Below the pieces are notes generated by a model, which had not been told where the DNA came from, searched no databases, and worked only from the letters and a program-made list of their open reading frames with translations. A program made the translations under genes and the position numbers. Shown here in pieces: positions 9,145-17,616 of a stretch of DNA of 64,000 bases; position 1 is the first letter of the stretch; each line of letters begins with the position of its first letter. Source of the DNA: Polynucleobacter sp. AP-Kaivos-20-H2 (GTDB taxonomy: Bacteria; Pseudomonadota; Gammaproteobacteria; Burkholderiales; Burkholderiaceae); NCBI RefSeq assembly GCF_018882215.1, contig NZ_JACVOX010000001.1:729902-793901 (forward strand). Direction: 5' to 3'.

Positions 9145-9162
9145 ATGACAATTTGATGACTG
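9145..9162 (-). promoter_or_regulatory. Pho box upstream of alkaline phosphatase
   Basis: Read on the minus strand this is CAGTCAT, spacer CAAA, TTGTCAT: two PhoB half-sites at 11-bp spacing, each one mismatch from CTGTCAT. It lies 50 bp upstream of the alkaline phosphatase start at 9095. Confidence 0.78.
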
Positions 9163-9188
9163 CCTCACAGCACACTACTTCAGCGCAT

Positions 9189-10619
9189 TCATGCCTTGGC
9201 AGCCTTAAGCCTTCCACTCTTAATCGCCTTACGGAATAATTCAAAGTCGCGCTCATTCTGCTTTGCATAAGATCTGGCAAATGAATACATGACCTCACCA
9301 AACTCTTTTTCCTCACCACAATATCCAGCAATCTCGGCTGCATCCCCAGAACGGGCATGACCAAGGGCTAGTGCCCAGCCATACAACTTGGAGTAATCTG
9401 CAAAATTCTTTATGGAAACACCGCCTGGACCAATCGGTATTCCGCCTTTCATATCACGTAATTGGCGGAGATAGAACCCCTGACTTTTATCGATATCGAA
9501 TTGCATAGAGCCGTAATTCAAAAAGATATCTGGGGCACCTTGGAGCAATCTCTGACCAGCCACCACGCGCTGACCCATATCACGATAGATTGATTCACCC
9601 AAATATGGACTTAAGACAGATTTTTGAGCTTCCTTGTATTGCAAGAATAAGGGATCGTTTTCACTATCACCCTCAAAATAAAGAACCATACAATTTGTAC
9701 CTACGCTTCCAACACCAACTACTTTACGTGCAAAGTCCTTCAAAACATAACGCTCAAACAAAATCTTACGATCGGCCAGTAAGGTACTTGAATAATTCAG
9801 CAAAGCCTTATCAATGAGTGTGCTCAAGGGGTGACCAAAAGCATTCTTTTTGAAGTGCTCGATTAATGGCGGCTTATTGATAATCTTTCTATCTTTGCCA
9901 ACCAGGGTAGTGAGTTTTTGTAAAACCTGTACATTCCCCTGCCCTTTGGTCTGCTTTAAGTAGGCATCCACTTGCTTTTGATGGTCCTTACTGAAATGTT
10001 TGCGAATATCTGTATCACTAATGAATTCTTGAGCTAAATCTAAATAGGTCATCTTGGCATATTGCATCATTCGCTTTTGGTATTCAGCACAAATACGCAA
10101 TACAATTTTTTTACTCAATACTTTATCGCCACCGTTGCTTTCACAAGCAATCACTGCGCTCGTAACAAGACGCTTGAGATCCCATTCCCAACTACCTGGC
10201 AGAGTTTCGTCAAAGTCATTGATGCCAAATACCAGCCGATGCTCTGCAGTTCCAAACAAACCAAAATTAGAGACGTGCATATCTCCACAAAGCTGAACAG
10301 TAATCCTTGTATATGGCTGGTTGGCTAAGTCTTGAGCCATGATCGCAGCACCCCCACGATAAAAAGCAAAGGGTGACTGCAACATGCGCTCATGACGAAT
10401 CGGAATCAAGGACTCGATTCGAGTCTTGGCTTGATTTTCCAAAATAGTGATGGGATCGATCCGATGTGGAGGTGGCGTATAAATACCTTGCTGAGCGAAG
10501 CTCACCAGCTTTCGCAAGGCTTTGCCGTCTGCCATGCGCTTTTTGATACTAGGCCTTGGATTACTGAAGGACTCTACCGACCTAAGAACAGCAAATTTGG
10601 GCTTCTTCTGTGAGTGCAT
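9189..10619 (-). CDS. DUF2252 family protein
   Basis: This 476-residue cytoplasmic protein of the DUF2252 family is recognised from LCGDMHVSNFG, INDFDETLPGSWEWDLKRL and the C-terminal block GWALALGHARSGDAAEIAGY. The HD-containing block resembles kinase-like phosphotransferase folds, but no activity is established to my knowledge. It has its own strand run upstream of the alkaline phosphatase, separated by the Pho box, and no Pho box of its own is seen. Length is normal for the family. Confidence 0.8.
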   Translation of the reverse strand: MHSQKKPKFAVLRSVESFSNPRPSIKKRMADGKALRKLVSFAQQGIYTPPPHRIDPITILENQAKTRIESLIPIRHERMLQSPFAFYRGGAAIMAQDLANQPYTRITVQLCGDMHVSNFGLFGTAEHRLVFGINDFDETLPGSWEWDLKRLVTSAVIACESNGGDKVLSKKIVLRICAEYQKRMMQYAKMTYLDLAQEFISDTDIRKHFSKDHQKQVDAYLKQTKGQGNVQVLQKLTTLVGKDRKIINKPPLIEHFKKNAFGHPLSTLIDKALLNYSSTLLADRKILFERYVLKDFARKVVGVGSVGTNCMVLYFEGDSENDPLFLQYKEAQKSVLSPYLGESIYRDMGQRVVAGQRLLQGAPDIFLNYGSMQFDIDKSQGFYLRQLRDMKGGIPIGPGGVSIKNFADYSKLYGWALALGHARSGDAAEIAGYCGEEKEFGEVMYSFARSYAKQNERDFELFRKAIKSGRLKAAKA

Positions 10620-10679
10620 GGGCTACCTGGGCAATGAATTTACCCACCCATATTAAAGCTATTCCCCAAAAGAGGCTAA

Positions 10680-11120
10680 CTATGAATTGAGGTAGTTCAG
10701 CTTCTTCTGAATGCCCGCCGGAAGAGTCGAGAACCAAACACTATCATCCCCCACCGCGGGTAGTATTTGGCCATATTCGATCATTTGGCCAGGAATAATT
10801 TCATCAATATAAGCCTAAATTTGATGGCCCGCCAATCCAGTGGCACTCTGAATGGCAACCTCCAACTCAACGAGAAGTTGTTTTTTCATTTGCTCACTTC
10901 TACCGCTGCGGATTTGCCCACTTAAAAAGAGATGGGGCTCGTCAAGAAGCACGCCACCAATAAAACAATCATGTAGGTCCAATTGTTTAAAAATGACTTG
11001 AGCAAAATAGGCCTCAGCACCAGTGACATCAGCATGAATTTTAGTAATTGCTTTAGCAATAGTAAATTTTTGATGCGTTGTGAGCGAGATGCCAGCGTAA
11101 TTGACGGTATAGGTAGCCAT
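10680..11120 (-). pseudogene. Tautomerase_3-like protein interrupted by an in-frame TAG
   Basis: Reading from ATG 11120, the frame gives 101 residues that match the tautomerase family (cis-CaaD/MSAD-like), including IHADVTGAEAYFAQVIF and GQIRSGRS. It stops at TAG 10815-10817. The same frame then continues for 44 more codons to TAG 10680-10682. That tail (AYIDEIIPGQMIEYGQILP and STLPAGIQKKL) looks like the normal family C-terminus. The stop sits where the family usually has Trp (VWVYL-like), so TGG to TAG is the likely lesion. The catalytic Pro after the start Met is Ala here. Both facts point to a decayed gene; a sequencing error could explain the stop but not the Ala. Confidence 0.75.
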
Positions 11121-11143
11121 AGTGTGGTGTACTTATAAATGCT

Positions 11144-11641
11144 TTAATTGCATTGTTGATGAATAGAATGGAGTTCATCTTTTATTTGCAAGTGATCTAA
11201 CTTATCTATTGGAAGATCAAGCAATAACTCGATACGATTGCGTAAACCCATCTCGACTTTTCTAAAGGCATCCCACATTTCCTGTTCACTGCCAGTAACG
11301 GCGGCTGGATCGATAAAGCCCCAATGAGCAGTTGTAGGATGTCCGGGCCAATAAGGGCACTCCTCACCTGCAGCTGAATCACAAACAGTAATGATGAAAT
11401 CCATATGCGGCGCATCATGCCTACCAAACTCATCCCAAGTCTTGCTTCTCAGTAATTCGAGTGGATATCCCATTTCCCTGACGAGCTTCAAAGCGATCGG
11501 ATGAACGAATTTCTTTGGATTTTAGCCGGCTGAGTAGCCTATAAAACGTCCATGTCTAAGAGTAGTTGCAAGCGCTTCAGCAAGGATGGAGCGAGCAGAA
11601 TTACCGGTACACAGAAATAAAATATTGTAAGAATGAGTCAT
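11144..11641 (-). pseudogene. arsC: Arsenate reductase (LMW-PTP/ArsC type) interrupted by an in-frame TAA
   Basis: From ATG 11641 the frame encodes 39 residues with the intact phosphatase loop CTGNSARS (Cys11, Arg17). It ends in GYSAG followed by TAA at 11522-11524. The same frame then runs on without further stop to 11144 (NPKKFVHPIALKL, DFIITVCDSAAGEECPYWPG, AHWGFIDPAAV), the normal ArsC body. Family members read SAGS or SAGT here, so TCA to TAA is the likely change. Full length would be 165 residues, normal for thioredoxin-coupled ArsC. The gene lies directly upstream of the broken tautomerase on the same strand; no arsR or arsenite exporter is nearby. Confidence 0.85.
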
Positions 11642-11654
11642 CAATGAGTCATCA
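11633..11654. repeat. 11-bp tandem duplication at the arsC start
   Basis: ATGAGTCATCA occurs twice without gap (11633-11643 and 11644-11654). On the minus strand this duplicates the arsC initiation codon; the upstream copy reads ATG ACT CAT TGA and would stop at once. Confidence 0.8.
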
Positions 11655-11679
11655 ATAAATGGCTACTAAAAAATACTAA

Positions 11680-11856
11680 TTAAATGATTTCATCCAAGCG
11701 CAATGAGAACCTTTTATCAAGCACAAATTGATCGAACTTTGGGTCTACCAAATCTCTACTGGCTTGCATTTCAGTATTGATGGATTTGAGGCTAGCACTT
11801 CCCTGAACTTCATTACGAAAAACATCAGACAGGTATTTTGTTAAATCTGTATTCAT
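11680..11856 (-). CDS. Hypothetical 58-residue protein
   Basis: I do not recognise this protein. The start at 11856 is chosen because GGAAAG lies about 10 bp upstream. A longer reading to 11949 would begin inside the hairpin at 11941-11958, which looks like a terminator. The predicted product is acidic-polar with no membrane segment or cysteine (MNTDLTKYLSDVFRNEVQG start). It sits between the broken arsC and a 30-codon ORF on the same strand. Confidence 0.5.
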   Translation of the reverse strand: MNTDLTKYLSDVFRNEVQGSASLKSINTEMQASRDLVDPKFDQFVLDKRFSLRLDEII

Positions 11857-11930
11857 AGGATTTTCGCTTTCCGGTAAATCATCATTCTCATCATCGTATG
11901 TTGTATTTATTTCAGTTTTATTAATGCTAG

Positions 11931-11958
11931 ATAAAAGAACACCCAGCATAAGCTGGGT
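11931..11958 (-). terminator. Hairpin terminator
   Basis: On the minus strand a 7-bp stem, ACCCAGC with GCTGGGT around a TTAT loop, is followed by GTTCTTTT. It lies downstream of the 30-codon ORF at 12062-12154 and fits its transcription stop. Confidence 0.6.
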
Positions 11959-12061
11959 GCAAAGGAAGAACGATACAGATTTGTCTTGGTCAGAAGCTTT
12001 CTGACAAGTTAACGATAGCGGCGCTTTGTTACAAAGAAATGACTAAACAATAAAAATAAAG

Positions 12062-12154
12062 TTAACTACCAAGGCGGTGGGAAGTGTAACGATTTGCATA
12101 AGCTAGGCGTGCTTCGTACCAGGCCTGCCAAATTGCTAATAAAGTTTTTTTCAT
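12062..12154 (-). CDS. Short ORF, 30 residues
   Basis: In the 380-bp stretch between the 58-residue ORF and the second mgtC-like gene, ATG 12154 is preceded by AAGGA at good spacing. It opens a 30-codon frame starting MKKTLLAIWQAWYEARLAYA and ending at TAA 12062. It is an amphipathic helix with Trp, Tyr and Arg. Short proteins of the form MK-xLL-xxWxAWxEAR are common in Burkholderiales, without known function to me. The hairpin at 11931-11958 could be its terminator. Apart from this ORF and a CTGTC/GACAG dyad at 12233-12247, I see nothing else in the stretch. Confidence 0.5.
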   Translation of the reverse strand: MKKTLLAIWQAWYEARLAYANRYTSHRLGS

Positions 12155-12329
12155 ATAAATCCTTGTGGTGAAAGATTAATTAAGACATTTTTATTTTGTA
12201 GAAATGTCGCGAAACTAGCATTCAATTATTTACTGTCGAAATGACAGGGTGAAGGCGCTTTTGTGACTGATTGACATAGCTGAGATACACTCCGGCTTAT
12301 ATAAACACTTATCTAACAAGGAAATTCAG

Positions 12330-12806
12330 ATGTTTGATTGGGATCTCTACAGCACTATTGCCCTCAGATTAGCCCTGGCCCTTTTTGTTGGATCTGTGCT
12401 TGGCCTAAACCGCTGGCTGCACCATAAATCTGCCGGGATTCGTACCCACTCTTTGGTGGCGATTGGCTCAGCAACCGCCGTAATGCTTATCAGCGACTTC
12501 GTAAAAGATGATGCCCAGTCTGTTAGCCGAGTTCTTCAGGGCCTTATAACTGGCCTTGGCTTCCTGGGTGCTGGCGTCATTATTCGAGAACAACGTTCAC
12601 AACGAGTTCATGGACTAACTACAGCAGCAAGCCTTTGGGCTTGCGCCCTCATTGGGGCTGCATTTGGGGCTGGACAATTTGCCCTTGGGGGATTCTCCTT
12701 GGGCGCAATCTTGCTCACTTTAATGATTGGCGGCCCTATGGAGCGGTTATTTGCCAGGATAAATGGGGTTAGGCGCAGCTCTGAGATTTCGAACGATCCT
12801 GACTAA
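12330..12806 (+). CDS. MgtC/SapB family protein, short form
   Basis: This 158-residue membrane protein has the MgtC signatures [38 protein letters not shown] and GLTTAASLWACALIG across about five membrane segments. It lacks the soluble C-terminal domain of the paralogue at 6622-7338. AAGGAA lies 7 bp before the ATG. It runs toward phoR, convergent, with one small ORF between them. Role in magnesium or phosphate balance is inferred from family only. Confidence 0.83.
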   Translation: MFDWDLYSTIALRLALALFVGSVLGLNRWLHHKSAGIRTHSLVAIGSATAVMLISDFVKDDAQSVSRVLQGLITGLGFLGAGVIIREQRSQRVHGLTTAASLWACALIGAAFGAGQFALGGFSLGAILLTLMIGGPMERLFARINGVRRSSEISNDPD

Positions 12807-12889
12807 AACCCATCAAAACAGTCGAAAAATGGATTTTTGTCATATTACTTTGCTACTATCCCCTATCCAAACAATGACAAATATATGCC

Positions 12890-13090
12890 ATGAGTGATTA
12901 TCGATATGAAGATGCAGTGAAACAACTGCAAGAGACTGGTGCCATTGGGCTGGTTGACCTAAAAAGTCTTCCACACGATGATCTAGTGGAGCTGTTTGAA
13001 GAAATCAAGGTATGGTGCCTATACGCCAGCGGAAAAACCGAAAAGCTGACCAAAGAATCTAAAAAGAAGAAGAAAAAGAAAAAGGATTAG
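12890..13090 (+). CDS. Hypothetical 66-residue protein with polylysine tail
   Basis: This is not a family I recognise. The body is acidic (YRYEDAVKQLQETGAIGLVDL, ELFEEIKVW) and the last 15 residues are almost all Lys, ending in Asp. The A-rich DNA of the tail is prone to slippage. The ribosome site is weak. It ends 2 bp from the convergent phoR stop, so the two transcripts would overlap. It may follow the short mgtC-like gene as a second gene. Confidence 0.6.
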   Translation: MSDYRYEDAVKQLQETGAIGLVDLKSLPHDDLVELFEEIKVWCLYASGKTEKLTKESKKKKKKKKD

Positions 13091-13092
13091 CC

Positions 13093-14391
13093 TTAAAGAG
13101 TTAAGCGCTCTTTAGGAAATCGAAGTGTGAAAGTACTGCCTTTGCCTGGCATGCTTTCAATTAATAACTGAGCTTGATGGCGACTTGCAATATGCTTGAC
13201 GATTGCCAAACCTAAGCCGGTGCCACCCGTATCGCGAGAACGACTTCTGTCCACTCGATAAAAGCGTTCTGTCAGCCTTGCAAGATGCTCTGAGGCAATG
13301 CCAGGTCCAGTATCTGTGACTGAAAATTCACCTTGCCCTTGTGCATTGACGCCCCACCTTACATGGATTGAACCTGCATCTGGTGTGTAGCGAATTGCAT
13401 TTGAAACTAAATTACTAAATGCAGAGAGAATTTCTCTTTCCTCACCCAACAAGCATTGCTTATCAGCAACTTCAAAACTAAAGCCATGCTTTCCTTGGGA
13501 TAAAGCCTCAGCATCATTTCTCAGTAATGCCATCAAAGTTTCAGTATTGATTTTGTTCATTGCAGCTGGCAATGAATTTGCCTCCAAATTCGCTAGCGTT
13601 AAAAGGTCCTCAACTAGACTTTTCATACGGTGCGCTTGGGACATCATCATGTCAAAATATTGATCGCGTTGACTCTTCTCGAGATCTAAGGTTTGAACAG
13701 TCTCCAGAAATCCCATTAAGACGGTAATAGGCGTTCTCATCTCATGAGATACGTTAGCAACGAAATCACGCCTCATGGAATCTGCTTTTTGCAGATCAGT
13801 CACGTTTTGTACCAACAATAAATTACGTTGATTTCCAAATGGAAATGCTTGCACCATCAAACTAAGGCTGCTATCAGGCCCCATTCGCTCTAGAAGTAAA
13901 GGTTCTTCAAAATAACGTCTACTTAAATATTGAATAAATTCTGGGCGGCGGATAAGAAAATTAATCCGCTGCATGACATCACGCTTATAGTTCAGACCAA
14001 AGAAACTTTCTGCAATTGAGTTGCACCACTCAATATGATCGCTCTCATCAAGCATCACAATACCATTAGGGGATGCTTGGAAGGCCTCTATAAAATGCTC
14101 ATGTTGCTGCTCAATAATGCGCATTCTTTGCTTTAAGTTTTTTACCAAACGCTGCAGCTTAAAAAAAATCTCTTCCCAAAAACCGCTAGGCAAAGGCATG
14201 CTCTCAACGGTGTCTGATTGAATATTCTTTAATAGGCGCGCTAGATTGACGTAAGAGTAAATCAAAGGAATAGACATTAAGGCAATGCTTGTGAAAATAG
14301 CCCATTGAGCACCCCAAGTATAGAAGGCAATAAATGAAACTATTAAAACAAAGCATGCAAAGATAATGTAGCGCGAGATGGCGGAAATCAT
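13093..14391 (-). CDS. phoR: Phosphate regulon sensor histidine kinase PhoR
   Basis: This 432-residue kinase has two N-terminal membrane helices (about residues 5-25 and 28-48) without a periplasmic sensing domain. A PAS domain follows (about 95-200), then the DHp motif SHEMRTP with His216, and the ATPase domain with N box NLVSNAIRYTP, DTGPGIA and GTGLGLAIVKH. This is the PhoR layout. It senses phosphate through PstSCAB and PhoU and phosphorylates PhoB. It follows phoB by 64 bp at the end of the pst-pho operon. Confidence 0.95.
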   Translation of the reverse strand: MISAISRYIIFACFVLIVSFIAFYTWGAQWAIFTSIALMSIPLIYSYVNLARLLKNIQSDTVESMPLPSGFWEEIFFKLQRLVKNLKQRMRIIEQQHEHFIEAFQASPNGIVMLDESDHIEWCNSIAESFFGLNYKRDVMQRINFLIRRPEFIQYLSRRYFEEPLLLERMGPDSSLSLMVQAFPFGNQRNLLLVQNVTDLQKADSMRRDFVANVSHEMRTPITVLMGFLETVQTLDLEKSQRDQYFDMMMSQAHRMKSLVEDLLTLANLEANSLPAAMNKINTETLMALLRNDAEALSQGKHGFSFEVADKQCLLGEEREILSAFSNLVSNAIRYTPDAGSIHVRWGVNAQGQGEFSVTDTGPGIASEHLARLTERFYRVDRSRSRDTGGTGLGLAIVKHIASRHQAQLLIESMPGKGSTFTLRFPKERLTL

Positions 14392-14455
14392 GGTGCAATC
14401 TTAGACTATCTCAGGGAGAGTCCTGAAATAGCCTTAAAAGCCTTGAAAATAGGCT

Positions 14456-15169
14456 CTAGGATTCGGTTGGTATCTTGGTGATACGGTAACCGCTGCCCCT
14501 AACTGTCTCAATAAATCGATCGCAGTCAACAGGACTTAATGCGGCCCTTAAGCGTTTGATGTGTACGTCCACAGTGCGCTCTTCGATATAGACTTCATTG
14601 CCCCATACTTTATCGAGCAAATTTGCACGTGAATGCACTCGTTCTGGATTGGCCATGAAATATTGAAGAAGTCTATATTCAGTAGGTCCAAGGGATACTG
14701 GCTTTGTCTCAGAATTTGGCCACACTGCTAAGACTCTGTGGGAGCTGGGGTCTAACTTGAGTGGTCCAACCGTGAGAGGGCCAGTATCATCAACGGCGGT
14801 CTGTCTTCGCAGCAGCGCTCGAACTCTAGCAATCAGCTCCTTAGGCGAGAACGGTTTAGTCACATAATCATCAGCCCCGGAATCTAAGCCCAAGACTTTA
14901 TCCGCCTCTTCGCTTTTAGCAGTCAACATCAGAATAGGCAAACCCCTTGTACGGTCATTTGCTCTTAATTCTTTAGCAAACTGAACGCCAGACTTTCCAG
15001 GAAGCATCCAGTCCAAAATCACCAGATTGGGCAACTGTTCCTTCATCATGCCATGAGCTATGTCGGCTTGCATCGCCTTCTCCACTTCATAACCAGCATG
15101 AGTCAAGTTAATTGCAATTAACTCTGCAATTGATGGCTCATCTTCAACTATTAGTATGCGGTGAGTCAT
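14456..15169 (-). CDS. phoB: Phosphate regulon response regulator PhoB
   Basis: This 237-residue OmpR-type regulator has acidic pocket residues ED/E at 9-11, phospho-acceptor Asp53 in LVILDWMLPGKSG, Thr in LTAKSE and Lys in VTKPFSPKEL. The winged-helix C-terminal domain has the recognition region EVYIEERTVDVHIKRLR. It activates genes carrying Pho boxes, of which five candidates are visible in this window. It lies 14 bp after phoU in the operon. Confidence 0.97.
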   Translation of the reverse strand: MTHRILIVEDEPSIAELIAINLTHAGYEVEKAMQADIAHGMMKEQLPNLVILDWMLPGKSGVQFAKELRANDRTRGLPILMLTAKSEEADKVLGLDSGADDYVTKPFSPKELIARVRALLRRQTAVDDTGPLTVGPLKLDPSSHRVLAVWPNSETKPVSLGPTEYRLLQYFMANPERVHSRANLLDKVWGNEVYIEERTVDVHIKRLRAALSPVDCDRFIETVRGSGYRITKIPTES

Positions 15170-15183
15170 ATTCAGAAGTTGAG

Positions 15184-15891
15184 TTATTGCTTATTAGCTT
15201 CGCGCACCAAATCTTCGTGCGGAATGTGACGAACATCAGACCCTTTTGCGATGTAAATCACGAATTCAGCAATATTTTTTGCATGATCACCAATACGTTC
15301 GATCGCCTTGGCAATCGTCAGCATATCTAATCCAGTGCTGATGATGTGGGGGTCTTCAGACATATAAGTGATTAACTTACGAACGAAGCCTCTGAACTCC
15401 TCATCAATTTGACGGTCTTCAGCAACCACTTCTGCAGCAGCTACAGTATCTAGTCTTGCAAACGCATCTAAGCTACGACGCAATAGAGTAATGGCCATCT
15501 GTCCCGAAAGGCGAATCTCGGCAACGTTAATATTGTGTGGACTACCAGACTCAATTAAACGCTTAGTACGTTTAGCAACACGCTCCGCTTCGTCACCCGC
15601 TCGCTCCAAATTCGTAATCGCTTTAGATACAGCCATTACCAAACGAAGATCGCGCGCAGTTGGTTGACGACGTGCAATCACTTCAGTACAAGCTAAATCA
15701 ATTTGAATTTCTAGATCGTTTACAAGCTTTTCGTTTTCAATCACGATATTGCAAGTATCAAGATCCATTTGCGTAAATGCACGCATAGCTGTGGCAATTT
15801 GAGACTCAACTAATCCGCCCATTTCAAGCAAACGGCTTGAAAGCGAATTAAGATCGGCATCAAATTGTGAGGATAGGTGTTTATCTGGCAT
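15184..15891 (-). CDS. phoU: Phosphate signalling protein PhoU
   Basis: This 235-residue all-helical protein is made of two PhoU repeats, each with the metal-binding ExxRxxDE-type helix (NLERAGDEAERVAKR and AIERIGDHAKNIAEF). It links the PstSCAB transporter to PhoR and keeps the regulon off when phosphate is plentiful. It lies 13 bp after pstB. Confidence 0.97.
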   Translation of the reverse strand: MPDKHLSSQFDADLNSLSSRLLEMGGLVESQIATAMRAFTQMDLDTCNIVIENEKLVNDLEIQIDLACTEVIARRQPTARDLRLVMAVSKAITNLERAGDEAERVAKRTKRLIESGSPHNINVAEIRLSGQMAITLLRRSLDAFARLDTVAAAEVVAEDRQIDEEFRGFVRKLITYMSEDPHIISTGLDMLTIAKAIERIGDHAKNIAEFVIYIAKGSDVRHIPHEDLVREANKQ

Positions 15892-15904
15892 TTAGTGTCT
15901 CCAA

Positions 15905-16753
15905 TTAACCGAAGCGACCGGTAATGTAGTCTTCTGTTTCTTTACGCTTAGGCTTGATAAAGATTTCATCTGTTTTACCATACTCCACCAAACTACCAAG
16001 GTACATATAAGCAGTGTAGTCGGATACGCGGGCTGCCTGTTGCATATTGTGAGTAACGATAGCAATGGTGTACTCATGCTTGAGCTCATTGATCAACTCT
16101 TCAATTTTTCCAGTCGAAATTGGATCTAAAGCAGAAGTTGGCTCATCAAGCAATATCACTGATGGTTTTACTGCAACACCACGAGCAATACACAGACGTT
16201 GCTGCTGACCACCAGAGAGGGACAAGCCACTTTGGTTTAACTTGTCCTTTGCTTCAGTCCACAAAGCAGCTTTGTTCAACGCCCATTCAACACGCTCATC
16301 CATCTCAGAGCGAGAAAGTTTTTCATAAAGACGGACACCAAAGGCAATGTTTTCATAGATCGACATTGGAAATGGAGTTGGTTTCTGGAAAACCATGCCA
16401 ATACGTGAACGCAGCAAGTTCAAGTCTTGCCCTGGCTCTAGAATATTCTGGCCATAGAAATTGATTTCACCCTCAGCACGTTGGCCAGGATAGAGGTCAT
16501 ACATGCGATTTAAGGTACGCAGTAATGTGGACTTGCCACAGCCTGAAGGACCAATGAAGGCAGTTACTTTGCCTTGCTCAATATCCAGATTGATATTCTT
16601 GAGGCCTTGGAAAGCGCCGTAATAGAAGTTCAGATTTCTGACTTCAAGCGCATTTATAGCTGCCTGCTCTGAATGTTGATTTGTTGTTTCCACCTTACCC
16701 CCTTGACTATCAATCTTATTTAAGTCAAACATAGTTTTCATATTGCTCATCAT
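15905..16753 (-). CDS. pstB: Phosphate ABC transporter ATP-binding protein PstB
   Basis: This 282-residue ATPase has Walker [10 protein letters not shown], signature LSGGQQQR, Walker [14 protein letters not shown] and switch His in IVTHNMQQA. It energises phosphate import through PstCA. The N-terminus is about 30 residues longer than in the E. coli protein, so initiation at an internal Met such as Met5 is possible. The ATG at 16753 overlaps the pstA stop by 4 bp, which supports the given start. Confidence 0.96.
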   Translation of the reverse strand: MMSNMKTMFDLNKIDSQGGKVETTNQHSEQAAINALEVRNLNFYYGAFQGLKNINLDIEQGKVTAFIGPSGCGKSTLLRTLNRMYDLYPGQRAEGEINFYGQNILEPGQDLNLLRSRIGMVFQKPTPFPMSIYENIAFGVRLYEKLSRSEMDERVEWALNKAALWTEAKDKLNQSGLSLSGGQQQRLCIARGVAVKPSVILLDEPTSALDPISTGKIEELINELKHEYTIAIVTHNMQQAARVSDYTAYMYLGSLVEYGKTDEIFIKPKRKETEDYITGRFG

Positions 16754-17616
16754 CCTTGGACCTTCTCACGGAATACCACTCGTGCCAAAATATTTAAGCC
16801 GAGAACGGCAAATGTAATTAGTAATGCGCCGCCCCATGCTAGTTCAACCCAGTTGTCATATGGGCTCATGGCAAATTGGAAAATCACCACTGGCAAATTT
16901 GCCATTGGCGCATTCATATTGGTCGAGAAAAATTGATTATTTAGCGCTGTAAACAGCAATGGTGCCGTTTCACCGCTGACGCGAGCCAAGGCAAGCAAGA
17001 TACCGGTCATTACACCACTTTGTGCAGCACGCAAAGTGATCATAAAAGCAACTTTCCACTTCGGAGTACCGAGAGCATAAGCAGCTTCACGCAAACTACC
17101 TGGCACCAAGCGCAGCATATTCTCAGTAGTACGAACTACCACCGGTATAGCAATTAAAGCGAGCGCAATGGTTCCCGCCCATCCAGAAAAGTGTCTGGCT
17201 TGCGCAACTACAAAGGCATATACAAACAAGCCAATCACAATTGAAGGGGCAGATAACATGATGTCTGTTACAAAGCGAGTCACTGCAGCAACACGGCTAC
17301 GATCGCCATACTCAGATAAATAAAGACCCGCTAAGACACCAATAGGGGTACTGATTAAAGTACAGGTGCCCACTAGCAAAAGACTTCCCACAATAGCATT
17401 TGCAAGACCACCGCCATCAGAGCCTGGAGCTGGTGTGCTGTGTGTAAAGAGATTTAAGTCAATTGCTGACAATCCCTTAAAGACCAAAACGCTCAGGATC
17501 CACAATAAAAAGACCATACCGAGGGCCATTGCACCCATGGATAGCGTCAAGCCAATCTTATTTGCACGCTTGCGTTTAGCAAAAACTGCTTGATCGATAT
17601 TAGAGGTATTGTTCAT
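16750..17616 (-). CDS. pstA: Phosphate ABC transporter permease PstA
   Basis: This 288-residue permease has about six membrane helices and the EAA-loop region [22 protein letters not shown]. The open frame extends to 17667, but the ATG at 17616 gives a 4-bp overlap (ATGA) with the pstC stop, the same coupling seen at pstA-pstB, so that start is preferred. It forms the channel with PstC. Confidence 0.95.
   Translation of the reverse strand: MNNTSNIDQAVFAKRKRANKIGLTLSMGAMALGMVFLLWILSVLVFKGLSAIDLNLFTHSTPAPGSDGGGLANAIVGSLLLVGTCTLISTPIGVLAGLYLSEYGDRSRVAAVTRFVTDIMLSAPSIVIGLFVYAFVVAQARHFSGWAGTIALALIAIPVVVRTTENMLRLVPGSLREAAYALGTPKWKVAFMITLRAAQSGVMTGILLALARVSGETAPLLFTALNNQFFSTNMNAPMANLPVVIFQFAMSPYDNWVELAWGGALLITFAVLGLNILARVVFREKVQG

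Noticed and set aside
11857..11949. Longer N-terminus for the 58-residue protein
   Set aside because: The start would lie inside a terminator hairpin and lacks a ribosome site; the ATG at 11856 has one.
12233..12247. CTGTCGAAATGACAG dyad as a Pho box
   Set aside because: Only one half-site fits in either direction; the second unit at 11-bp spacing does not match. It may be an operator of another kind.
12837..12860. TTTGTCATATTACTTTGCT before the 66-residue ORF as a Pho box
   Set aside because: The second unit matches only about 4 of 7 positions, so it is not distinguishable from chance.
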